A stretch of DNA of 5,983 bases, from the NCBI GenBank assembly GCA_013297585.1, contig JAAFHG010000259.1:1-5983 (forward strand), written 5' to 3'. The stretch is from Chitinophagales bacterium (GTDB taxonomy: Bacteria; Bacteroidota; Bacteroidia; Chitinophagales; Chitinophagaceae). Shown piece by piece: positions 1-5,873 of this stretch. Both the position numbers and the translations under genes were made by a program. How positions within the stretch are numbered: position 1 is the stretch's first letter; every line of letters starts with the position of its first letter. The notes under the pieces are model-generated. The model saw nothing but the letters and a program-made list of their open reading frames with translations. It was not told where the DNA came from and searched no databases.

Positions 1-531
1 TTGGTCAAGCTGCATATTGGTTTGCTCTTCCATCGCACTCAACGCTTTGTGCTTTATCATCCCTTCTTTGGTAGGTCGTATAGCTACGCTGCCAGCGCTA
101 GAGGCATAAGGCAACACACTTAATTGTTTGTGGTAAATCTCAATATTGGTAAATGATTCGCCATTTTCTAAACCATTGTGGGTTACTTTCATGTAGCCAT
201 TGGCCAAAATCTCGTTTGTTACAGCAAGTACCAGTTGGTCATCTTTAAAAAACTGCGTTTCTATGGTAGATGCGTTGGTAATATCTGCCACTATTGTATC
301 TGCCAAATCTTGGTTATCAAAAGGTTGCTTTTGGCCATTAGGGGTTACGCTATATTGTGCATAAAACGCATCGTTGGTTACCGATACCCAATTGGTACTA
401 ATGCTTAATTCCTTACCATTATTAACGCTATCTATTTTATAATTACCGCTTTTAGGCGCTACACCAAATTGAAAATCACACTTTTCAGGAAATAACTGCC
501 ACGATGCCAAAAAATTATACGCTTGTACCAT
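1..531 (-). CDS. Partial protein with C-terminal DUF2452-like domain (N-terminal 177 residues)
   Basis: An uninterrupted frame runs from ATG at 531-529 leftwards to the window edge, so the C-terminus is missing. Residues 1 to about 135 look like a small beta-rich domain with alternating strands and an early 'FLASWQLFPEKCDF' segment; a lipocalin-like barrel is possible, but I do not recognise the family. From about residue 138 the protein changes to 'LSVLPYASSAGSVAIRP', followed by 'KHKALSAMEEQTNMQLDQ'. This matches my recollection of the start of DUF2452 (the C1orf50-type family), whose members have LPYAHxxGxxxI(K/R)P followed by an AMxEQTxxQLxQ helix. No function is established for that family. 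There is no signal peptide, so it is probably cytoplasmic. No Shine-Dalgarno sequence precedes the start. It is on the same strand as the GH1 gene 257 bp upstream but is probably transcribed separately. I am confident that it is coding and moderately confident of the DUF2452 assignment. Confidence 0.75.
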   Translation of the reverse strand, partial: MVQAYNFLASWQLFPEKCDFQFGVAPKSGNYKIDSVNNGKELSISTNWVSVTNDAFYAQYSVTPNGQKQPFDNQDLADTIVADITNASTIETQFFKDDQLVLAVTNEILANGYMKVTHNGLENGESFTNIEIYHKQLSVLPYASSAGSVAIRPTKEGMIKHKALSAMEEQTNMQLDQ

Positions 532-787
532 AATGCTTGTAATAACGCTTAACCATTATAAATGTTGAGAAGAGCTACAAAGGAACAAATATTACAAAAT
601 AGATAAGCAAGAATTATTTTTGGCAGCAAGCAGCAGTGTACTATTTAGCCGTTGTGAAGCCTGAAGAGAATTTAAGAAGCGATTAATACTAATAAATCTA
701 TATGTTTTAACCTCTTTAAAATACTTTAATTTACGCCTTGGGTTAAAGGAAAATATATTGGCTTCTGTCAAAGCTCTACAGCCAAGC
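532..787. other. Intergenic spacer between GH1 stop and the DUF2452-like gene
   Basis: This AT-rich spacer separates two genes on the minus strand. It must carry the 5' untranslated region, and probably the promoter, of the leftward DUF2452-like gene. I looked on the minus strand for the Bacteroidota promoter pattern (TTTG near -33, TAnnTTTG near -7). I found only an approximate -7 box, TAATATTTG with one extra base, and no properly spaced partner. The right end holds an imperfect hairpin listed separately. A short inverted repeat, CTTTAA (724-729) and TTAAAG (743-748), is also present. I see no open reading frame of note. Confidence 0.6.
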
Positions 788-788
788 C
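760..788 (-). terminator. Possible weak terminator hairpin behind the GH1 gene
   Basis: Bases 760-764 (GGCTT) pair with 784-788 (AAGCC), and 765-768 (CTGT) pair with 778-781 (ACAG). This gives a 9-bp stem with a two-base bulge (782-783) and a 9-nt loop. The hairpin starts at the last base of the GH1 stop codon. On the minus strand it is followed by AATATATTTTCC, which is T-rich but not a clean T-run. Position and structure suit a transcription end for GH1. The poor T-tract makes this a weak call. Confidence 0.35.
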
Positions 789-2125
789 TATTTAGTTAAA
801 AAACTACGCCACCAATAGCCCGAATTTTTAATAGTACGTAATTGGGTTTTAAAATCAACATGTACTAGGCCAAATCTAGCTTTGTAGCCCTCGCTCCATT
901 CAAAATTATCCATCAAAGTCCAAGCAAAATAGCCCTTTACGTTCACGCCTTCTTGTTTGGCTTTAAGCATAGCCTGTAAATAATCTTGAAAATATTGTAT
1001 ACGGTGTGCATCGTTAACCACACCATTTACCAATTCGTCTTTAAAAAAAGCACCACCTTCACTAACAATTATTTCTTTAACGCTACCATACAGCCAAAAT
1101 CGTTTAATCATACGGTAAAAACTATCTGCATTTATTTCCCAGCCCATAGCTGTGGTGGGTACTTTTCTAGATTTTGCACTTACTTCACTTGCTTGCAAGT
1201 AAGGTATCAATGAATTATGCTTTACTGTTAATGCAAAGTAGTTTTGAATACCAATAAAGTCAAAATTGAACGTCATTTTATCGGTGTATTTCCAAGCTTT
1301 ATTATGCAGCACTAGTTTATCTAAAAATGGGAAATTGGGATCATCGGGGTATCCGCGACCAAGCGCTGGTTCTATAAACAATCTATTGAGTAAAATATCA
1401 GCTCTTTTTGCTGCTTGTACATCTATATCTCTATTGGTATATGGCATTACCTCACTGCACGAAAAGCTAGTGCCTATATGTGCTTTGGGTACTAAGTTTC
1501 GTAAAATCCTGCCTCCTTCTGCCTGAGCCATTACTGCGTTGTGTACGGCTGGCAAAAAATAATCGAGTCCTATTTTGCCAGGTGCATGTTTGCCTATCAT
1601 GTAGCCAAGACTTGTAAAGCCCATCGGTTCATTCAATACTATCCAATCTTTTACTCGGTCTCCAAATTCCTCTGCACAAACCGTTACAAATCGGTTAAAC
1701 CATTTTAGTAATTGATGGCTTGCCCAGCCACCTTCTTTTTCCAAGGCTTGTGGCAAATCCCAATGGTACAGGGTTATATAGGGCGTTAAGCCAAGTAATA
1801 AACATTCATCAATCACCCTATTATAAAATGCAATACCTTCTTTGTTTACCCTACCAATACCTTCAGGTAAAACGCGACTCCATGAAATAGAAAAACGAAA
1901 TACCTTAAACCCTAATGCTTTTACTAGTAATAAGTCATCTTTATAGCGATGGTAAAAATCGCAAGCTGTAAATGGTTTATCACCACCTTTAATTTTACCT
2001 TGTCGCCTCGCAAATGTGTCCCAAATAGATAAACCTCTACCATCTACATTGTAAGCACCTTCGTTTTGAATGGCTGCAATAGCAACGCCCCATAAAAAAT
2101 CGTTACCAAATTGTTTGGCTTGCAT
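788..2125 (-). CDS. Family 1 glycoside hydrolase, beta-glucosidase type
   Basis: This intact 445-residue single-domain enzyme has the usual GH1 length and a (beta/alpha)8 barrel fold by family. GH1 enzymes release the non-reducing terminal sugar from beta-glucosides, beta-galactosides or related glycosides with retention of configuration. Visible landmarks: N-terminal 'FLWGVAIAAIQNEGA' with the glycone-binding Gln20; 'YHWDLPQAL' with His121; acid/base Glu166 in 'VLNEP'; 'FIGIQNY' with the active-site Tyr296; nucleophile Glu356 in 'IVSEGGAF'; and C-terminal 'AWTLMDNFEW' with Trp402, Glu409 and Trp410, then 'GYKARFGLVHVDF'. All catalytic and sugar-contact residues appear present. The nucleophile motif is divergent, since ITENG is usual. 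There is no signal peptide, so it is cytoplasmic and would act on imported oligosaccharides or glycosides. The ATG at 2125 fits the family N-terminus; no Shine-Dalgarno sequence precedes it. It is divergent from malQ across a 398-bp control region. Exact substrate preference (glucoside, galactoside, fucoside) cannot be read from sequence. Confidence 0.95.
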   Translation of the reverse strand: MQAKQFGNDFLWGVAIAAIQNEGAYNVDGRGLSIWDTFARRQGKIKGGDKPFTACDFYHRYKDDLLLVKALGFKVFRFSISWSRVLPEGIGRVNKEGIAFYNRVIDECLLLGLTPYITLYHWDLPQALEKEGGWASHQLLKWFNRFVTVCAEEFGDRVKDWIVLNEPMGFTSLGYMIGKHAPGKIGLDYFLPAVHNAVMAQAEGGRILRNLVPKAHIGTSFSCSEVMPYTNRDIDVQAAKRADILLNRLFIEPALGRGYPDDPNFPFLDKLVLHNKAWKYTDKMTFNFDFIGIQNYFALTVKHNSLIPYLQASEVSAKSRKVPTTAMGWEINADSFYRMIKRFWLYGSVKEIIVSEGGAFFKDELVNGVVNDAHRIQYFQDYLQAMLKAKQEGVNVKGYFAWTLMDNFEWSEGYKARFGLVHVDFKTQLRTIKNSGYWWRSFLTK

Positions 2126-2126
2126 A

Positions 2127-2154
2127 ATTGTACAATAATATAACTTTCAAAGTT
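2127..2154. promoter_or_regulatory. Two palindromes next to the GH1 start
   Basis: ATTGTACAAT at 2127-2136 is a perfect 10-bp palindrome ending one base before the GH1 start codon. AACTTT-C-AAAGTT at 2142-2154 is a perfect 13-bp odd palindrome. In the mRNA they could occlude initiation, and on DNA either could be a dimer-binding site. In such AT-rich sequence some short palindromes are expected by chance, so confidence is low. Confidence 0.25.
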
Positions 2155-2292
2155 CACTTAAACTGTATTACCAGAAGATTAAGTTTTAGTTATTTGTATT
2201 GATAAATTATCTAATTAAACAATGGCACCAACTTTTCTAATTTTTGTACTTATTTACGTAATATATAATATTTTTTTAAATAAATAATTCTT

Positions 2293-2308
2293 GCGCAATC
2301 ATTTGCGT
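2293..2308. promoter_or_regulatory. Candidate LacI/PurR-family operator
   Basis: GCGCAATCATTTGCGT contains perfect arms CGCAA (2294-2298) and TTGCG (2303-2307) around TCAT. It agrees at 13 of 16 positions with the PurR-type box ACGCAAACGTTTGCGT that LacI-family regulators recognise, differing at positions 1, 7 and 9. It lies 168 bp from the GH1 start and 216 bp from the malQ start, between two sugar-enzyme genes, which is the sort of place a LacI-family sugar regulator binds. The central CG of typical operators is replaced by CA. Binding is an inference, and no regulator gene is in the window. Confidence 0.4.
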
Positions 2309-2426
2309 TTCCTTATTTTCGTTCTTATTATAATTTCTTTGTGTAGCAGCAAGCTGTCATCCGTTATCCTAAAAAATCCGTTGCTTGTTATTGAAGATTT
2401 AGAAAAAAAATTGGGATTATCGTGTC

Positions 2427-2447
2427 AATGTGTTTTTTTTACACATT
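2427..2447. promoter_or_regulatory. Inverted repeat AATGTGT-T7-ACACATT upstream of malQ
   Basis: Seven-base perfect arms AATGTGT (2427-2433) and ACACATT (2441-2447) surround a run of seven T, ending 76 bp before the malQ ATG. The symmetry and position suit an operator or an mRNA leader hairpin for malQ. The T-only loop makes an intrinsic terminator unlikely, because no T-tract follows the stem. No protein is assigned. Confidence 0.35.
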
Positions 2448-2523
2448 ATTTGTTAGATATGGCAATTTTAATTGCTGTACCAAACAATTTCTAACGATTG
2501 TCTGAAACAGAAAACACTTAGCA

Positions 2524-5238
2524 ATGGCTTTACAACTAACCTTTAAACTTCGGTATCGTACTCAGTTTGGTCAAACTTTATATATAACAGGTAATCACGA
2601 ATTATTAGGCAATCATTCTCTTGATAAAGCCGTACCAATGCAATACCAAGATGGTAATTTTTGGTCGGTAAGTTTTACAGAAGCGCAGCTAGCCAATATC
2701 GATGCATTCATTACTTACAACTATGTTCTTAAAAATAGCGATGGTAGCACTGTGACAGATTGGGGTAACGATAAAACCTTTAATCCAGCCACATTCACCA
2801 CAAACGATGTTGTAATTATTGATGCTTGGAATCATGCAGGCTATTTTGAAAATGCATTTTACACAGTGCCTTTTCAAGAAGTGTTGCTAAAGGCGAATTA
2901 TACAGATGTAGTCGCTAAAGCACCTAAAAAAGCAACCCATATTTTTAAAGTTAAAGCACCTTTATTAGCTAAAGGTCAAACACTTTGTTTATTAGGTAAC
3001 GATAAAGCTTTGGGTAAATGGGACGCTTCAAAAGCAACGCTGATGCGCAGGGCAGAAGGAGATGCGTATTACGAAGTAGCTGTTGATTTATCTACCGCAA
3101 CTTTTCCATTAAGCTACAAATACGGTGTGTACAATACTGAGCAAAAACAATTTGCTTATTACGAAGGTGGTGCCAACAGATTGCTATTTAACGAAACCTC
3201 TAAAAGCAGACAAACCATTGTAAACGATGGCTTTGCTGTACTAACTAATAATCAATGGAAAGGCGCAGGTGTGGCCATTCCTGTATTCAGTTTAAAGTCT
3301 AACAAAAGCTTTGGTGTAGGCGAATTTACCGATATGCATTTGCTGGTAGATTGGGCTAAAAAAGTGGGCTTAAAGCTTATTCAAATTTTACCAATAAACG
3401 ATACTACGGCTACTTATAAATGGATGGATTCTTACCCTTATGCTGCTATTTCTGCATTTGCGTTGCATCCTATTTATGTGAATGTATCACAAATGGCAGA
3501 TACAAATAATCAAGCTATTGTTGCGGCTTACGAAGAAAAACGTGAACAGTTAAACTACTTAGCAGATGTAGATTACGAGGCGGTAATGGCTGCAAAAACT
3601 GCCATCATTAAGCAGTTGTATCAACTACAAAAAACAGCTACTTTTAAAAGTGCTGAATACAAAGCTTTCTTTCAGCAAAACAAGCATTGGCTAGTACCTT
3701 ATGCTAGCTTCTGTTATTACCGTGACCAATATGGTTCGCCAATATTTACACAGTGGCCTGCCAATAATCAATTTGTACAAGCAGATATTGATACTTTGGT
3801 TGCTGAAGATGCGATTACGTTTGATGCAGTGGCTATCAACTATTTCATACAGTTTCATTTACACCAGCAACTAAAAGCAGCCACACAGTATGCCCACCAA
3901 AATGGTGTGGTGGTTAAGGGCGATATTGCCATTGGTATTTACCGTGATAGTGTAGATGCTTGGCAGCAACCAGAGTTATTCCACATGGAATTACAAGCTG
4001 GTGCACCACCTGATGATTTTGCCGTTAAGGGTCAAAACTGGGGTTTTCCTACCTACAACTGGCAACGCATGAAACAAGATGGCTTCGCCTGGTGGAAACA
4101 ACGCTTTGAGCAAATGAGCTATTATTTCGATGCATTTCGTATTGATCATATTCTTGGATTCTTCCGCATTTGGAGCATTCCTTTGTATGCAGTTGAAGGC
4201 ATTATGGGCTATTTTGTGCCAGCATTTCCTGTGTTTAAAAATGAGTTTAATGAGAAGGGGATTTCGTTCGATTTGCAGCGCTATACCAAACCACTGATTA
4301 ACGAAGGTTCGTTGTGGGATATTTGCGGCCACAACAACGACTACATTAAAGAGAACTTTTTGCACTACGATGGCTTTGGCAACTATACTTTAAAAACTGA
4401 GTTTAACACACAACGCAAGGTTGAGCAATATTTTGCTGCAGAAGAAGCATCGCATTACAACCAAGTCATCAAGCAACATTTGTACGACTTAATTAGCAAT
4501 GTGATTCTATTTGAAGTAGAAGGCAGCAAAGGTGAGCAATTTCATTTCCGTTTTTCAATGGCTCATACCACATCGTTTAAGCAATTGGCTAGCGATACGC
4601 AGGAAAAACTTAACGCCTTGTATGTCAACTACTTCTTCCGCCGCCAAGATGCGTTTTGGAGAGAAGAAGCCCTGCAAAAATTACCAGCTTTAAAGCGCAC
4701 CACCAATATGCTCATCTGTGGCGAAGATTTGGGTTTGGTGCCAGATTGCGTATCAGATGTAATGAAGCAACTGGGCTTGCTAAGTTTAGAAATTCAGCGT
4801 ATGCCCAAAGACCCTGCTACCGAATTTTTTCACCCAAATGATGCACCATATTTAAGCGTGGTTACACCGTCTACACACGACATGAGCACCATTCGTGGTT
4901 GGTGGGAAGAAGACAAACCACGCATACAAAAATTCTTCAACCATCAGCTAGGGCAATGGGGCATTGCGCCTACATTTTGCAGTGGATGGCTCAATAAAGC
5001 CATCATCAATCAGCACTTGTATTCACCTGCTATGTGGAGCATTTTTCAACTGCAAGATTTGCTAGGCATTAACGAGGGCATTCGCAGACAAAACCCCAAC
5101 GATGAGCGCATTAATGTGCCAGCCATTACACCGTTTTACTGGCGTTACCGCATGCATTTGTCGCTAGAAGATTTGCTCAACAGCCACAATTTTAACGAAG
5201 AACTCACCAATAGCATACAGCAAAGCGGTAGGGCATAA
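2524..5238 (+). CDS. malQ: 4-alpha-glucanotransferase, DPE2-like (CBM20-CBM20-GH77)
   Basis: This enzyme transfers alpha-1,4-glucan segments or glucosyl units from maltose or malto-oligosaccharides to an acceptor, releasing glucose in cytoplasmic maltose/glycogen metabolism. The 904 residues are far longer than the roughly 500 of Thermus amylomaltase and match the plant DPE2 / Bacteroidota layout. Residues 3-105 and about 137-235 are two CBM20 starch-binding domains; the second keeps 'LGKW' (Trp166) and 'YYEGGANR', whereas the first has 'LGNH' where Trp is usual. GH77 starts near residue 250 ('FSLKSNKSFGVGEFTD'). Catalytic residues are nucleophile Asp541 ('FRIDH'), acid/base Glu734 ('CGEDLGLVPD') and Asp786 ('PSTHDMSTIRGWW'). 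Asp541 and Glu734 are 193 residues apart, against 47 in Thermus amylomaltase, so about 145 residues are inserted, as in DPE2. No signal peptide is seen. The ATG at 2524 sits directly before the first CBM20; no Shine-Dalgarno sequence precedes it. It is divergent from GH1, and no obvious terminator follows the stop. Confidence 0.97.
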   Translation: MALQLTFKLRYRTQFGQTLYITGNHELLGNHSLDKAVPMQYQDGNFWSVSFTEAQLANIDAFITYNYVLKNSDGSTVTDWGNDKTFNPATFTTNDVVIIDAWNHAGYFENAFYTVPFQEVLLKANYTDVVAKAPKKATHIFKVKAPLLAKGQTLCLLGNDKALGKWDASKATLMRRAEGDAYYEVAVDLSTATFPLSYKYGVYNTEQKQFAYYEGGANRLLFNETSKSRQTIVNDGFAVLTNNQWKGAGVAIPVFSLKSNKSFGVGEFTDMHLLVDWAKKVGLKLIQILPINDTTATYKWMDSYPYAAISAFALHPIYVNVSQMADTNNQAIVAAYEEKREQLNYLADVDYEAVMAAKTAIIKQLYQLQKTATFKSAEYKAFFQQNKHWLVPYASFCYYRDQYGSPIFTQWPANNQFVQADIDTLVAEDAITFDAVAINYFIQFHLHQQLKAATQYAHQNGVVVKGDIAIGIYRDSVDAWQQPELFHMELQAGAPPDDFAVKGQNWGFPTYNWQRMKQDGFAWWKQRFEQMSYYFDAFRIDHILGFFRIWSIPLYAVEGIMGYFVPAFPVFKNEFNEKGISFDLQRYTKPLINEGSLWDICGHNNDYIKENFLHYDGFGNYTLKTEFNTQRKVEQYFAAEEASHYNQVIKQHLYDLISNVILFEVEGSKGEQFHFRFSMAHTTSFKQLASDTQEKLNALYVNYFFRRQDAFWREEALQKLPALKRTTNMLICGEDLGLVPDCVSDVMKQLGLLSLEIQRMPKDPATEFFHPNDAPYLSVVTPSTHDMSTIRGWWEEDKPRIQKFFNHQLGQWGIAPTFCSGWLNKAIINQHLYSPAMWSIFQLQDLLGINEGIRRQNPNDERINVPAITPFYWRYRMHLSLEDLLNSHNFNEELTNSIQQSGRA

Positions 5239-5264
5239 GTGCGAAGTATTTTTATGTAACCAGC

Positions 5265-5276
5265 AGTAGTACTACT
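5265..5276. repeat. 12-bp perfect palindrome AGTAGTACTACT after malQ
   Basis: AGTAGT (5265-5270) is followed directly by its reverse complement ACTACT. It lies 26 bp past the malQ stop codon. With no loop and no T-tract it is a poor terminator, and it may be a protein site or chance. Confidence 0.3.
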
Positions 5277-5278
5277 AT

Positions 5279-5342
5279 TGAGCGTCTGTTGCGTCGCACT
5301 CTTGTACTTTTGTATCGCTATGCAGCTTTTATCATAGCATAG
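5279..5342. repeat. Possible dispersed element with terminal stem
   Basis: The segment contains a GC-richer stretch (TTGCGTCGCACTC at 5289-5301) unlike the surrounding AT-rich DNA, followed by an inverted repeat of CTATGC (5318-5323) and GCATAG (5337-5342) around 13 nt. It feels like a recurrent intergenic element of this group, but I cannot verify that from one copy. The stem could also serve as a weak end signal for malQ transcription. Confidence 0.25.
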
Positions 5343-5350
5343 AAGTTTCA

Positions 5351-5384
5351 CGCAAAGAAGCAAAGGAGGCAAAGTACGCAAAGG
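5351..5384. repeat. GCAAAGnnn short direct repeats (four copies)
   Basis: GCAAAG occurs at 5352-5357, 5360-5365, 5369-5374 and 5378-5383, with spacings of 8, 9 and 9 bases, preceded by TTTCAC. Intergenic strings of the form CACGCAAAG-ACGCAAAG are, to my knowledge, common in Bacteroidota genomes. No function is known to me. Confidence 0.7.
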
Positions 5385-5393
5385 TTACTCGTA

Positions 5394-5420
5394 TTGTCAT
5401 GCTGAGGCACGAAGCATTTA
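5394..5420. repeat. GTCATGCTGAGG...GAAGCAT hairpin-type intergenic element
   Basis: The segment holds GTCATGCTGAGGCACGAAGC (5396-5415) and the inverted arms ATGCT (5399-5403) and AGCAT (5413-5417) around a 9-nt loop. It resembles the widely dispersed GTCATxCTGAGxxxxGAAGxAT intergenic motif that I associate with Bacteroidota. The family assignment rests on memory; the hairpin is seen directly. Confidence 0.55.
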
Positions 5421-5461
5421 TGGTACGAAATAATGTATTCTTTCTACTAAAAATTGTTCCT

Positions 5462-5531
5462 CAGATAACGCAAATTATCGCAGATTAAGTTGTTATAATT
5501 GCCAAATATCTGCGTCTATCAGCGAAATCTG
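5462..5531. repeat. Imperfect inverted repeat of CAGAT/ATCTG blocks
   Basis: The left arm (5462-5485) consists of CAGATAACG, CAAATTATCG and CAGAT. The right arm (5508-5531) consists of ATCTGCG, TCTATCAGCG and AAATCTG. Aligning the left arm with the reverse complement of the right gives 17 identities in 24, with perfect ends (CAGAT outside, CGCAGAT inside) and a 22-nt spacer. Each arm is itself a short-period direct repeat with a 9 to 10 base step. A transcript could fold into a long interrupted stem. It looks like two head-to-head copies of an ATCTGCG-type repeat rather than a single terminator. Confidence 0.6.
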
Positions 5532-5603
5532 CAGGCAAATTTAAACCCTCAAGTAAGATGTTTTGGCTTTTAAATAAAAAATATTAAACCCTACAATGAA
5601 AGA

Positions 5604-5772
5604 ATAAAAGTTGACTGTCAAAGTACAAAAATCTACTGTCAAACTATTAAAGTGCGGTCGCAAATCGTTAAGATGTACTGAAAAATTATTAAAAACTTAC
5701 GGACAATTAGCAAAAGTGCGGTGACAAACGATAAAAGTACAGTGACCAACTATTAAAGTCTATTAGTTATTG
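5604..5772. repeat. Degenerate 21-bp tandem array, eight units
   Basis: Units begin at 5604, 5625, 5646, 5667, 5688, 5709, 5731 and 5752. All are 21 bp except the sixth, which has one extra base. The shared core is approximately AAAGTRCRGTGACAAAC, preceded by ATT or ATA. Units 1 and 2 agree at 16 of 21 positions, and units 6 and 7 at 15 of 21. The period equals two helical turns, and each unit has two A-runs, so intrinsic bending is plausible. The array ends about 100 bp before the epimerase start. It is not CRISPR, because there are no unique spacers, and not coding, because the repeat frame has an early TGA. Confidence 0.7.
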
Positions 5773-5795
5773 TGCAAATGCAAATAGCCACCTAC

Positions 5796-5872
5796 AATTC
5801 GTGTAATTCGCTCTAATTCGTGCCATAAAAACATAAAATTCGTACAATTCGGGTAATGCATTTAATTCGTGT
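5796..5872. repeat. AATTCGTGT 9-bp direct repeats up to the epimerase start
   Basis: AATTCG occurs at 5796, 5805, 5815, 5837, 5846 and 5864. A degenerate copy, AATGCA, at 5855 keeps the 9-bp step, and the step continues to AATGAA at 5873, which contains the ATG. A break at about 5823-5836 separates two blocks. The pattern resembles the AATTCGTGTAATTCGTG strings I associate with Bacteroidota intergenic DNA. It occupies most of the near-upstream region of the next gene. Confidence 0.7.
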
Positions 5873-5873
5873 A

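Larger units (their letters stand above)
2126..2523. promoter_or_regulatory. Divergent GH1 / malQ control region
   Basis: The only space from which both the leftward GH1 gene and rightward malQ can be transcribed is this AT-rich 398-bp region. It contains several short perfect or near-perfect palindromes, listed separately where they stand out; a further one is GATAA-A-TTATC at 2201-2211. I searched both strands for TTTG-N19-21-TAnnTTTG and saw no exact match, so I place no promoter. A TTG-started frame at 2291-2494 encodes a 67-residue hydrophobic peptide that I regard as chance. The leader directly before malQ is A-rich (AAACAGAAAACACTTA), as is common for Bacteroidota genes that lack a Shine-Dalgarno sequence. 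Confidence 0.65.
5239..5855. other. Repeat-rich intergenic region between malQ and the epimerase gene
   Basis: This gene-free stretch of about 600 bp is packed with unrelated short repeats listed individually: a palindrome (5265-5276), a stem (5318-5342), GCAAAG direct repeats, a hairpin-like GTCATGCTGAGG element, paired ATCTGCG blocks, a 21-bp tandem array and AATTCG repeats. The six-frame reading gives only a 78-residue minus-strand frame (5145-5381) that straddles the malQ end and repeat DNA, so I do not call it. TTAAACCCT occurs twice (5541-5549 and 5584-5592). No tRNA, insertion-sequence gene or clear terminator is visible. Confidence 0.75.

Noticed and set aside
178..408. Plus-strand frame of 76 residues
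   Set aside because: It lies antisense to the DUF2452-like gene, whose frame has a family signature.
986..1526. Two plus-strand frames inside the GH1 gene
   Set aside because: They are shadows of a gene whose catalytic motifs are intact on the other strand.
2291..2494. 67-residue TTG-started hydrophobic frame before malQ, a possible small membrane peptide or leader peptide
   Set aside because: It has a TTG start, AT-rich composition, no recognisable motif or good lipobox, and it covers the candidate operator and the T7 inverted repeat. Chance is more likely.
2126..2523. Standard Bacteroidota promoters (TTTG and TAnnTTTG) for GH1 and malQ
   Set aside because: Several TTTG words occur, but none is spaced 19-21 bp from an acceptable TAnnTTTG, so placing a promoter would be guesswork.
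3991..4365. 124-residue minus-strand frame inside malQ
   Set aside because: It is antisense to the GH77 domain around the nucleophile and has no motif of its own.
5318..5345. Intrinsic terminator for malQ formed by CTATGC/GCATAG
   Set aside because: The stem is only 6 bp with a 13-nt loop and no T-run follows.
5145..5381. 78-residue minus-strand frame across the malQ 3' end
   Set aside because: It overlaps about 95 bp of malQ coding sequence and is otherwise made of repeat DNA, with no protein-like pattern.
5604..5772. CRISPR array
   Set aside because: The 21-bp units follow each other without unique spacers and are too diverged; no cas gene is present.
5604..5772. Coding heptad-repeat peptide, since 21 bp equals seven codons
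   Set aside because: In the frame that gives repeated I-K-V-x-C-Q units, a TGA appears in the fourth unit and the 1-bp slip in unit 6 breaks frame.
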